A stretch of 64,000 nucleotides of DNA from Hymenobacter sp. HSC-4F20 (GTDB lineage Bacteria > Bacteroidota > Bacteroidia > Cytophagales > Hymenobacteraceae), in contig NZ_JAHZTD010000002.1 in assembly GCF_019599275.1 (NCBI RefSeq), forward strand, positions 1,054,001-1,118,000. Reading direction: 5' to 3'. Shown piece by piece: positions 46,224 through 56,954 of the stretch. A model generated the notes under the pieces. It was not told the DNA's origin, ran no database searches, and was given only the letters and a program-made list of their open reading frames with translations. The position numbers and the translations under genes are program-made. Each line of letters opens with the position of its first letter. Positions within the stretch are counted from its first letter, which is position 1.

Positions 46224-47042
46224 ATGTCAGCACCCCAACCTCACCTTCTTTTCCTGCTTACGGCCGCCCTGTGTGCCGCCAGCAGCTATCAGGCTCAGGC
46301 CCAAACGAATGCCGTGCCCGACCGGCAGTGGGGTACCTGGCACATTGCCACGGCCGTGTTGCCCGGTGGGCCCAAGCATTGGGGCGGCTACGTAGAGCTG
46401 CAAGCCCGCTCCAACGGGTTGTTTCGGCAGTATTTTTATACAGAAATGAAGGCCGGCGTCAGCTACGATGTGGCCAAGAACTTCACCTTCATGGTAGCCG
46501 GCGGCCGCTACTCTACCTCCGACTACCGGGACTTGGGCGAAGGGCCACTAAACATAGAGAAGCGCCTCTGGGAGCAGGTAACGTTTACGCACTACAACGC
46601 CCGCCTGAAGGTAGAGCACCGCTACCGCGTGGAGCAGCGCTGGTTTTCCTTTCCCGACGGAGTAGTACCCGCGGGCTCCACACGCTACCGCAACCGAATT
46701 CGGTACCGCCTCAATGGTTTTATCCCGCTCAATCACCCAACAGTTACGGCTAAAACAGCCTTCCTTTCGATTTACGACGAGGTATTCTTCAACCCTAAAG
46801 GACCGATTTTCGAGCGAAATCGGGTATATGGTGGGGTAGGCTACCAGTTCGATCCGCACTGGACGGTGCAGGCTGGCATAGTCCGTCAGTCGAACTTTAC
46901 GCCGGCCAGCTACCAGCAAAACGTGTTCACGCCCCAAACTACCGCCAGCAAAAACAACCTGGTGCTCTCAGTTATCTACCGCATCAGCCGCCGCAACACC
47001 GAAGGCACAAGCCCCGAATACGTGCCCTCGCAGCCCGATTAA
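46224..47042 (+). CDS. DUF2490 outer-membrane-like protein
   Basis: Exported protein of 272 residues. The signal peptide ends SSYQAQAQ (about 27). The rest has alternating beta strands with an aromatic pattern typical of small outer-membrane barrels: QRWFSFPDG, YRNRIRYRLNGFIPL, VFFNPKGPIFERNRVYGGVGYQF and NNLVLSVIYRI. It matches the DUF2490 layout; the function is unknown. The ATG at 46224 is preferred over a GTG four codons upstream. Its stop codon overlaps that of the convergent gene at 47039. Confidence 0.87.
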   Translation: MSAPQPHLLFLLTAALCAASSYQAQAQTNAVPDRQWGTWHIATAVLPGGPKHWGGYVELQARSNGLFRQYFYTEMKAGVSYDVAKNFTFMVAGGRYSTSDYRDLGEGPLNIEKRLWEQVTFTHYNARLKVEHRYRVEQRWFSFPDGVVPAGSTRYRNRIRYRLNGFIPLNHPTVTAKTAFLSIYDEVFFNPKGPIFERNRVYGGVGYQFDPHWTVQAGIVRQSNFTPASYQQNVFTPQTTASKNNLVLSVIYRISRRNTEGTSPEYVPSQPD

Positions 47043-47377
47043 GCCACCGATGCAGCTACCATTTCGGGCACCAGGTAAAGCGTGAGCGTGTGCCGGGGCT
47101 CACCTGTGTACAGCATGTGCAGCTCCAGGATGAGGTAGTCGGGAGTAACCGTGTGAATCAGGAGATAGAGCGTGGCTTCGTTGCCGGGATGCTGGATTTT
47201 GTCGGCGGTGCGGGTCCAGTTGGGCAGTTGGGTGCTTTCCAGGGGTTGCGACGGATTATCCAGAAACCGGAAATCAAAGAGCATACTTTCCCCGATGCTA
47301 TAGTAGCCTTGAAAGGGCTGCGGCCCCGCTTCTACCCGCACCGTTTTCCAGACCTGACGGAGTATAGTTTCTTCCAT
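47039..47377 (-). CDS. Uncharacterised small protein downstream of the MOT1 transporter
   Basis: Soluble protein of 112 residues, predicted beta-rich (GYYSIGESMLFDFRFLDN, TLYLLIHTVTPDYLILELHML). There are no signal peptide, Cys motif or membrane helix. It starts six bases after the transporter stop, so it is co-transcribed with it and, further up, moeB. A link with molybdate or sulfate uptake is suggested by position only. Its stop overlaps the convergent DUF2490 gene. Confidence 0.72.
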   Translation of the reverse strand: MEETILRQVWKTVRVEAGPQPFQGYYSIGESMLFDFRFLDNPSQPLESTQLPNWTRTADKIQHPGNEATLYLLIHTVTPDYLILELHMLYTGEPRHTLTLYLVPEMVAASVA

Positions 47378-47383
47378 ATCGTA

Positions 47384-48547
47384 TTATTTACCAAGCCCCA
47401 CCCAGCCGCGCTGCATGGCGTAATATAAGCTCGTGCCTACTACCAACCCAATGAGGTAGCCATAGGGCAAGCCGCTGCACAGCAACCCCACCAGCAGGGC
47501 CAGCAGCAACTCGGAGCGGGCAGAGCTGATGTCGCGCAGCAAGGTAGCCAAGGTTAGCGCTTCGAAGAGAAGGAGCACCCCCAGGATGGGTAGGGGAAAG
47601 ATCTGGACAATCTGCTGAAAGCCTTGGCTAAACACCAGGCCCAAGGTCAGAAACAGCAGGCCGTAGAGTACTACCGAGCCGCCCGTGCGTCCGCCAAACG
47701 TGTAGTGCCCCACCATGCCACCCGAGCCGTGGCACACCGGAAAGCCGCCGAAGAACGGGTTTAGCAGGTTCATAAGGCCATACGTAAAGCTGATTTGGCG
47801 CACCGAGAGGCGGCGCTCAGGAAAGTAGTCTTCCACTACCTGCTTGGTAGCCAGCACGGAGTTACCCAAGGAAAGCGGAATCTGAGGTAGGGCCAGCAGG
47901 ATAGCGCCGTACTTGATATTGTCCCAGGTAGGCACCTGCCAGCCGGGCAAGTGTAGCCCGATGGCCCGATGCGCCGTGGCTACATCCAGCTTAAACAGCA
48001 GCCCGTACCCTACCCCCAGCGCCAAGACCACCAATGCTGCGGGCCAGCGCCGGTTGCCGAGCAACACGGCCGTAACCAGAAAAGCCGCAGCGGCCAGCGC
48101 GTAGCCGGGCAGCCCGTCGGCGGGCACGTATTCCTTTAAAGCTAGGGTAGCCAGCTGCAAGGCCAGCCCGAACTGAATGCCCCGAATAACCGGCTTGGGC
48201 ACCAGCCGGGCCAGCGCATCAATCAGTCCCGACACCGACAACACCAGCATGCTCACCCCAATGGCTAACCCGCCCCCGAAGATGACGCGGCCGGGAATTT
48301 TCTGGGCAATAACCAGCGCGGCAAACGCTTTCAGAGGCTGCACCGGCATGGGCATACCGTACCAGAGGCCCGAGAATACCTGCATCAGCCCGAACATAAT
48401 GAGCACCCCGGCGCTATCTACCCCCGAGGCGGCAATGATGCCGATGAGCAAGGGAAGATCGGTGCCCAAGTCCCCAAAAGCCCCAGCCAACTCGTTCCGA
48501 TCAAAGCGCAGGCGAGGTCGTGAGGGAGGCGAAGCAGTAAGCGGCAT
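47384..48547 (-). CDS. MOT1-type molybdate/sulfate transporter
   Basis: Inner-membrane transporter of 387 residues, of the family that includes plant and algal MOT1 molybdate carriers (SulP-related but lacking a STAS domain). The two diagnostic motifs are present: ELAGAFGDLGTDLPLL near the N-terminus and GMPMPVQPLKAF about 45 residues later. Ten or more helices are predicted. Its place between moeB and a small gene, within the Moco region, supports molybdate as substrate; sulfate cannot be excluded. The gene starts at ATG 48547, 86 bases after moeB. Confidence 0.9.
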   Translation of the reverse strand: MPLTASPPSRPRLRFDRNELAGAFGDLGTDLPLLIGIIAASGVDSAGVLIMFGLMQVFSGLWYGMPMPVQPLKAFAALVIAQKIPGRVIFGGGLAIGVSMLVLSVSGLIDALARLVPKPVIRGIQFGLALQLATLALKEYVPADGLPGYALAAAAFLVTAVLLGNRRWPAALVVLALGVGYGLLFKLDVATAHRAIGLHLPGWQVPTWDNIKYGAILLALPQIPLSLGNSVLATKQVVEDYFPERRLSVRQISFTYGLMNLLNPFFGGFPVCHGSGGMVGHYTFGGRTGGSVVLYGLLFLTLGLVFSQGFQQIVQIFPLPILGVLLLFEALTLATLLRDISSARSELLLALLVGLLCSGLPYGYLIGLVVGTSLYYAMQRGWVGLGK

Positions 48548-48633
48548 TGCACGGTAAGCTGATGAAACAGAGCACTGGTATCTTTTCTGACCAGCAGAGG
48601 TGAGCAGACAAGCTGACGGAAGGTAGCAGGTAG

Positions 48634-49755
48634 CTATACCTGGGGCTGGGCTTCGTTGGCCACGTTTTCCATGCTCTCCTCCCAGGCCAAGATGCCGCCC
48701 TCCAGGTTCAGCAGGTTGGTCAGGCCGAACTCCGTTTGAAGCCGCTCAACGGCCTGGGTACTCCGGCGGCCCGAGCGGCAATATACCACCACCGGATGTT
48801 GCTTGGGTAGCGTGGCTATTCCCCTTTCCAGGCTACTCAGGGGTAGCAGGGTAGCGCCGGGCAGGTGGCCAGCGGCGTACTCGTGAGGCTCGCGCACGTC
48901 CAGCAGGAAAGGCGGATGGCCTGACTCTAGCTGCTCGTGCAGCTCGGCCACCGAAATACTACGAACCCCTACCGCGCATAAATCGGCGTAGTCGCGGGTA
49001 TCGGCCGTGTCGAGGTTGATGGCGGCCTGCTCAGGCCGGCGCGCAAACTTGAGGGTGCGCGTCTGGAACGTAAGAGCATCGAACAGCCACAACCGCCCCG
49101 ACAGCACCTCCCCAATGCCGAGAATCACTTTCAGCGCCTCCGTGGCCTGGGCCGTGCCTACTAGGCCGGGTAGCACGCCCAGCACCCCGGTAGCGTCGCA
49201 GTTGGGCGCTTCGGCGGCCGAAGGAGGCTGCGGAAACAGGCAGCGATAAGTAGGACCGCCCTGGTAGTTGAACACCGACACCTGCCCTTCGAACTTATAA
49301 ATAGCCCCCGATACCAGCGGCCGGTTAAAGCTCACGCAGGCATCGTTAAGCAGGTAGCGGGTCGGGAAGTTGTCGGAGCCATCGACCACTACATCGTATT
49401 TGCTGACCAGCTCGCGTACATTGCCCAGGGTAGCGCGGCAGCCGAACACTTCGGTATGCACCAACGGATTGATGCGCTTCACGGCACGACCCGCGGCCTC
49501 CGCTTTGGACTGGCCCAGGTCGGCGGGGCCGTACAGAATCTGGCGTTGCAGGTTGCTGCGGTCTACCTTATCAGCGTCCACAATACCCAGGGTGCCTACC
49601 CCGGCGGCCGCCAGATACTGTAGAATCGGGCAGCCCAGCCCCCCGGCGCCTACTACCAGCACCCGAGCGTTTTTCAGGCGCAGCTGGCCGGCTTCTCCAA
49701 TTTCGGGGAGCTGCAGGTGGCGGCGGTATATCTGGCGTTCTTCGGAGGTAAGCAT
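48634..49755 (-). CDS. moeB: Molybdopterin-synthase adenylyltransferase MoeB fused to rhodanese
   Basis: E1-like enzyme that adenylates the MoaD C-terminus and, through its rhodanese domain, supplies sulfur, as in eukaryotic MOCS3/UBA4. Of the 373 residues, about 1-245 form the adenylation domain with VVGAGGLGCPILQYLA and DGSDNFPTRYLLN; about 265-365 form the rhodanese domain with active Cys in VVYCRSGRRST. Three of the four zinc-binding cysteines of E. coli MoeB are missing: the first pair reads TYRC and the second pair is replaced by RRPEQAAI. The ATG at 49755 gives MLTSEERQIYRRHL. It is upstream of the MOT1 transporter gene. Confidence 0.94.
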   Translation of the reverse strand: MLTSEERQIYRRHLQLPEIGEAGQLRLKNARVLVVGAGGLGCPILQYLAAAGVGTLGIVDADKVDRSNLQRQILYGPADLGQSKAEAAGRAVKRINPLVHTEVFGCRATLGNVRELVSKYDVVVDGSDNFPTRYLLNDACVSFNRPLVSGAIYKFEGQVSVFNYQGGPTYRCLFPQPPSAAEAPNCDATGVLGVLPGLVGTAQATEALKVILGIGEVLSGRLWLFDALTFQTRTLKFARRPEQAAINLDTADTRDYADLCAVGVRSISVAELHEQLESGHPPFLLDVREPHEYAAGHLPGATLLPLSSLERGIATLPKQHPVVVYCRSGRRSTQAVERLQTEFGLTNLLNLEGGILAWEESMENVANEAQPQV

Positions 49756-49979
49756 GGGGTAGGGCAAGTGATAAGGTGACGGGGCAAGGAGGAAGCAGAA
49801 GGATGCGGTACTAGGAAGGTACTACATGACGGGCTGAATCAAGGCATGGGCAGCAGCTTTTGCTCAGGCTTACTGCCAGCCGGCCCACTCCATCACCTTC
49901 GCAGTTCACCTTTTACTCACTCCAAACTTACTTCTACCCCATAAGGTTAACCAAATAACCCCGCGCCACGTCCTGTCGG

Positions 49980-50888
49980 GTGCCTCCCTTTCCTACTTCG
50001 CCTCCCCTTCCTGTGTCAGCCCCTGTTTTCCTCCCCCCTACCAGCTACGACTACGTAACCGTGCACAAGGTGCAGGGCACCGACGTCACGACCGCCTCCG
50101 ATGTGCTGGCCGCCGAAGAGCCCCTGGAAATCAGGGTGGGCTACGGACCAGCGGGGCAGCGGGAGCACCGCACCCTGTCCATTACCATGCGCACACCGGG
50201 CCACGATTTTGAGCTGGCCGCCGGTTTCCTGCTAACGGAGGGTATCATTCGGGGACGTGAGGAGTTGCACGGCGTTATCTATTGCCCCGACGTGGAAAAG
50301 GAGGACGAGCGTGAAAACGTGGTGCGCGCCGAGTTAGCCCCCACCGCTACCCCCGATTTGCCTCGGCTGGAGCGCCATTTCTACACCAGCAGCAGTTGCG
50401 GGGTCTGTGGCAAAACCAGCATTGAGGCTGTGCAGGCAGCAACCTGCCCAGTGCTACCCTCGGCTGGCCCCTACATTGACCCGGCCGTAATACATCAGTT
50501 GCCGGAGCGGCAGCGGGCGGCGCAGGCCCTGTTTGAGCAAACCGGCGGCCTGCACGCGGCGGCTCTGTTTTCGCCGGAAGGTGAGCTGCTTTTGCTGCGC
50601 GAAGACGTGGGCCGCCACAACGCCCTCGATAAGGTGATTGGCGCGGCCTTGTTTCAGGAGTTGCTACCCCTGCACAACACGGTATTGCTGGTGAGCGGGC
50701 GCGCTTCGTTTGAGTTGGTGCAGAAAGCGGCCGTGGCAGGCATTCCGGTGCTGGCCGCCGTAGGAGCCCCCAGTTCCCTGGCTGTTTCCGCCGCCCGCGA
50801 CTTTGGCATGACTGTCTGCGGATTTGTGCGCCAGGGCCGCTACAACGTGTACTCCCACGAGTGGCGCCTGCAGCAGGCCGCCCAATAG
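49980..50888 (+). CDS. fdhD: Formate dehydrogenase accessory sulfurtransferase FdhD
   Basis: Delivers sulfur from a cysteine desulfurase to the bis-MGD cofactor of formate dehydrogenases before insertion. Of the 302 residues, TPGHDFELAAGFLLTEGII, SSSCGVCGKTS with the paired functional cysteines, TGGLHAAALF, REDVGRHNALDKVIG and VSGRASFELVQKA are all diagnostic. No ATG fits the N-terminus: GTG at 49980 or GTG at 50013 are both possible, with the first residues Pro-rich and unconserved. It lies upstream of two FdhF-type enzymes and divergent from moeB. Confidence 0.94.
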   Translation: MPPFPTSPPLPVSAPVFLPPTSYDYVTVHKVQGTDVTTASDVLAAEEPLEIRVGYGPAGQREHRTLSITMRTPGHDFELAAGFLLTEGIIRGREELHGVIYCPDVEKEDERENVVRAELAPTATPDLPRLERHFYTSSSCGVCGKTSIEAVQAATCPVLPSAGPYIDPAVIHQLPERQRAAQALFEQTGGLHAAALFSPEGELLLLREDVGRHNALDKVIGAALFQELLPLHNTVLLVSGRASFELVQKAAVAGIPVLAAVGAPSSLAVSAARDFGMTVCGFVRQGRYNVYSHEWRLQQAAQ

Positions 50889-51022
50889 CGCACATTAGGT
50901 TAGTGAGCTTACCAACAGCTTACTAACTGCCAGTATTTCTGACTCTTAAGCTCAACCAGCGCTAAGCGCCACCGCAACATCTGTGGGCGCTCCTGCGTCT
51001 GACTTGTAAATCCCTATTTCAC

Positions 51023-51346
51023 ATGAAGCTTCGCATTGAAGACAACTCACTTCGTCTCCGGCTTTCGGAAGAGGAAGTGCACCAGTTTGCGGAAGGCGGC
51101 CGGGTAGCGGCCGTTGTTCCGCTGGGTCCCACAGAAACCGACAACCTAACCTACGCCCTGGAACGAGCCGAATCGGAAGAGTTTCGGGTGACGTATGGCG
51201 CCGGCGCCATTACTGTAAAGGTACCAGCTGCCCTAGCCACGCACTGGACCTCTACCGACCAGAACGGCTTAGCCGCTACCCTCATGGTAGCAGAAGATAA
51301 ATCCCTGAAAATCTTAATCGAAAAGGATTTGGACTGCCGCCACTAA
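51023..51346 (+). CDS. Small conserved protein of the formate-dehydrogenase-like locus (DUF7009-like)
   Basis: A 107-residue soluble protein, N-terminus MKLRIEDNSLRLRLSEEEV, followed by VVPLGPTETDNLTYALE and a C-terminus with Cys (IEKDLDCRH). It appears to match the DUF7009 type of small proteins found beside FdhF/YdeP oxidoreductases in Bacteroidota; this identification is from memory and moderate. The stop is 41 bases before the first oxidoreductase, so it is probably co-transcribed and might be a chaperone or subunit. There is no catalytic motif. Confidence 0.78.
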   Translation: MKLRIEDNSLRLRLSEEEVHQFAEGGRVAAVVPLGPTETDNLTYALERAESEEFRVTYGAGAITVKVPAALATHWTSTDQNGLAATLMVAEDKSLKILIEKDLDCRH

Positions 51347-51387
51347 TGCGCCAGGCTACCCTTCACCGCTTTCCTCCCCTCTACGTC

Positions 51388-53946
51388 ATGGACAAATCGC
51401 CCGCTTACGACCCCAACCAGGCCGGCAAAACCGAGCAGCAAACTGCTAGCAACAACGTTCCGAAGAGCGGTGAACGGCCCGACCAAGGCACGGCCCCTAC
51501 CAGCGACAACTGGAGCACCTCGCCCGAGCGCGAAACCCTTGATGACCGGCCCATGAAAGCGCCGGACACGCTCGGGGCCAAGCACAAGTACCCCATTCTG
51601 GCTCAACCGCCCGAAGAATTTACGGGCCTGAAGCTGACCAAGCCCGCCACGGTAGCGGCCGGCATCACGGCTGTACTCAAGTCAGGGGCTTTTGCTTTTG
51701 ATTACGAGGGCCCGGTGCGGGGCACGCACGCCCTGCTAAAGATGAACCAGAAGGACGGTTTCGACTGCTCTTCCTGCGCCTGGCCCGACCCCGACGACCA
51801 CCGCTCCGTGGCCGAGTTCTGCGAGAACGGAGCCAAAGCCACTACCTCGGATGCGCAGTCGGACCCGGTAGGGCCGGAGTTTTTCGCCAAGCACAGCCTG
51901 GTGGACCTTTCGCGCATGACGGACCGCGACCTGAACAATGCCGGCCGCCTGACCCATCCTATGGTGCTACGGCCTGGGGCTACCCATTACACGCCCATTT
52001 CCTGGCCCGAAGCGTTTGCCCTGGCCGGGCAGGAGCTGAACGCGCTGAAGTCGCCGGACGAGGCCATCTTCTACACTTCAGGCAAAGTACCCAACGAGCC
52101 GGCCTACCTCTACCAGCTGTTCGTACGGCAGTTTGGCACCAACAACCTGCCCGACTGCTCCAATATGTGCCACGAAAGCAGCGGCGCGGCCCTGAGCAAC
52201 ACCACCGGCTTGGGCAAAGGCTCCGTAACGCTCAATGACTTCTACGAGGCCGAAGTCATTCTCATCATCGGGCAGAACCCGGGCACCAATCATCCGCGCA
52301 TGCTCACGGCGTTGCAGAAAGCCAAGAAGAACGGAGCCAACATCATCAGTATTAACCCTTTGCACGAGGCGGGCCTGCTGCACTTCAAGAATCCGCAGGA
52401 CTTCATGAACCCGCTCAAGGCCCTGGGCACCTTGCTCGGCGACGGTACACCCATCACGGACATCTACTTGCAGGTGCGCATTAACAGTGACCAACTGGTG
52501 ATGCGCGGTATTATGAAGTGCCTGCTGGAAGCCGAAGCCCTGAATCCCGGCATGGTACTCGACCAGGAGTTTATTCGGGACTACACCACGGGCTACCCCG
52601 AACTGGTGGAAACCCTGAACCAGACCACTTGGGCCGACATTGAGGAAGCCAGCGGCGTCTCGCGGGAGCAAATCCACGAGGCCGCCAGCCTAATTGCACG
52701 CCACAAGAAGATTATTACCTGCTGGGCCATGGGCCTGACGCAGCAGAAAAACGGCGTGTACACGATTCAGGAAATCGTGAACATGCACTTCATGAAGGGC
52801 GCCGTGGGCATCCCCGGCGCGGGCCTGTGCCCGGTGCGCGGCCACTCCAACGTGCAAGGCGACCGGACCATGGGCATCTGGGAACGGCCCACCGATACCT
52901 TCCTGGATTCTTTGGAAAAGGAGTTCAACTTTAAAGCTCCTCGCGAATACGGCTTCGACGTAGTAGAGGCCGTGAAAGCCCTGCACGACGGCAAGGTGAA
53001 AGTGTTCATGGCTATGGGCGGCAACATGCTCTCAGCCTGCTCCGACACGGAATTCGTGGCCGAAGGCATGCGCAAGCTGCGGCTTTCCATTCACGTTACG
53101 CCCAAGCTCAACCGCAGCCACCTTGTGAACGGCGAAATGGCCCTGCTGCTACCCTGCAAAACGCGCATCGACATTGACATGCAGAAGTCGGGGCAGCAGT
53201 TCATGACGTGCGAGAACTCTATGGGGGTAGTAAGCATGAGCAAAGGCGTGCTCGAACCCATTTCCGACCAAATGCTGAGCGAAGTAGCCATTGTGTGCGG
53301 TATTGCCCTGGCCACGCTGGGCGAGCGGAGCACCGTGGACTGGGTAGGCTGCACCGAAAACTACGACCTCATCCGGGAGTACGTGGCGCGCACCATTCCG
53401 GGCTTCGAAGACTTTAATACTAAAGTGCGCCACCCCGGCGGCTTCTACTTGCCCAACGGCCCCCGGGAGCGGAACTTCACCACCGAAAATGCCAAGGCTA
53501 ACTTCACCAGCACACCGCTGGAAAAGCACACCTTCGAGCCGGGCCAGTTGGTGATGATGACCATTCGCTCCCACGACCAGTTCAACACCACCGTATACGA
53601 CTACAACGACCGGTACCGGGGCGTGCACAATGAACGGCGCGTTATCTTCATGAACCCCGAGGATATGGCTGAGCGAGGTATCAAGGAGAAAGGCTTGGTG
53701 AACATCACCAGCCACTTCCAGGGCCAGCAGCGCCACGCCGAGAAGTTTATTGCCATTCCTTACGACATCCCCAAGGGTGACTGTGCTACCTACTTCCCGG
53801 AGGGCAACGTGCTGGTGCCCATTGGGTCCGTAGCCTACAAGAGCAATACGCCTACCTCCAAGTTTGTCATTGTGACGGTGGCACCGGTAGAGCTACCCAT
53901 CGGCACGCAGATTCCAATCTCTGAGCGGGTATCCGTACCGGCTTAG
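51388..53946 (+). CDS. FdhF/YdeP-family molybdopterin oxidoreductase, copy 1
   Basis: Bis-MGD oxidoreductase related to formate dehydrogenase H and to YdeP, 852 residues, no signal peptide. The N-terminal region has CSSCAWPDPDDHRSVAEFC, a Cys cluster that may hold an iron-sulfur centre. The Mo-ligand position is Cys261 in CSNMCHESSG, the site of selenocysteine in FdhH. Cofactor-binding segments are IIGQNPGTNHPRM, ITCWAMGLTQQKNGV, CPVRGHSNVQGDRTMG and SHDQFNTTVYDYNDRYRG. The ATG at 51388 gives MDKSPAYDPNQAGK. No electron-transfer subunit is adjacent, so the partner and substrate are unknown; formate is possible but unproven. It is preceded by fdhD and closed by a terminator. Confidence 0.92.
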   Translation: MDKSPAYDPNQAGKTEQQTASNNVPKSGERPDQGTAPTSDNWSTSPERETLDDRPMKAPDTLGAKHKYPILAQPPEEFTGLKLTKPATVAAGITAVLKSGAFAFDYEGPVRGTHALLKMNQKDGFDCSSCAWPDPDDHRSVAEFCENGAKATTSDAQSDPVGPEFFAKHSLVDLSRMTDRDLNNAGRLTHPMVLRPGATHYTPISWPEAFALAGQELNALKSPDEAIFYTSGKVPNEPAYLYQLFVRQFGTNNLPDCSNMCHESSGAALSNTTGLGKGSVTLNDFYEAEVILIIGQNPGTNHPRMLTALQKAKKNGANIISINPLHEAGLLHFKNPQDFMNPLKALGTLLGDGTPITDIYLQVRINSDQLVMRGIMKCLLEAEALNPGMVLDQEFIRDYTTGYPELVETLNQTTWADIEEASGVSREQIHEAASLIARHKKIITCWAMGLTQQKNGVYTIQEIVNMHFMKGAVGIPGAGLCPVRGHSNVQGDRTMGIWERPTDTFLDSLEKEFNFKAPREYGFDVVEAVKALHDGKVKVFMAMGGNMLSACSDTEFVAEGMRKLRLSIHVTPKLNRSHLVNGEMALLLPCKTRIDIDMQKSGQQFMTCENSMGVVSMSKGVLEPISDQMLSEVAIVCGIALATLGERSTVDWVGCTENYDLIREYVARTIPGFEDFNTKVRHPGGFYLPNGPRERNFTTENAKANFTSTPLEKHTFEPGQLVMMTIRSHDQFNTTVYDYNDRYRGVHNERRVIFMNPEDMAERGIKEKGLVNITSHFQGQQRHAEKFIAIPYDIPKGDCATYFPEGNVLVPIGSVAYKSNTPTSKFVIVTVAPVELPIGTQIPISERVSVPA

Positions 53947-53968
53947 GGCCTTCTACCCTCTTGCAAGA

Positions 53969-53997
53969 GCCCGGCCGTTTCGCGGTCGGGCTTTTTT
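53969..53997 (+). terminator. Rho-independent terminator after FdhF/YdeP copy 1
   Basis: The stem GCCCGGCCG / CGGTCGGGC (one G-T pair) has loop TTTCG and is followed by TTTTTT. It separates the transcription units of the two tandem oxidoreductases. Confidence 0.9.
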
Positions 53998-53999
53998 GT

Positions 54000-54335
54000 T
54001 CCCGATGGCCAAGGCACCCCGCACCTTGCAGATACAAGCTACTTCACTGTATCTTCTCTCCCCCTGCATTCTTTAGTAACCTCAACCGGCACTTCTTCGT
54101 CTGAGTTATGTGGTAGTGTTCAGCCAGAAGACTAACATCCGTCGGTCTGAGTGGTTGGCAGATAGCGGAGGGGGAGGTAGCTCATCAACTCTTCATTCCG
54201 TTTTTTAACCTTCCGGTCGGGAATTCGCGCCCGGCTTACCTGCTTTCTGAAATTTTCATTGAAAAAAGAGCTGAGCTACCCCAGCCACGTTGTGGAGGGC
54301 CCGGATCTTTTTCCTTACCACCTGTTCTGCTTGTC
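54000..54335. other. Intergenic region upstream of FdhF/YdeP copy 2
   Basis: About 335 bases with no convincing gene. TTG at 54026-54028 and TATCTTCT at 54050-54057 are spaced by 21 bases and may form a promoter with a long leader of about 270 bases. Nothing resembling a riboswitch was recognised, but such a leader could be regulatory. Confidence 0.4.
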
Positions 54336-56888
<2,553 letters not shown>

Positions 56889-56904
56889 CCCTGATAACGC
56901 CCAC

Positions 56905-56940
56905 AAAAAAGCCCGGCTGTGAAAACGGCCGGGCTTTTTT
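56905..56940. terminator. Bidirectional terminator between FdhF/YdeP copy 2 and tamL
   Basis: The stem GCCCGGC / GCCGGGC (56911-56917 with 56928-56934) is flanked by AAAAAA on the left and TTTTTT on the right. It can stop both the plus-strand oxidoreductase and the minus-strand tamL transcript. Confidence 0.92.
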
Positions 56941-56954
56941 GTGGGTTGGGTGGC

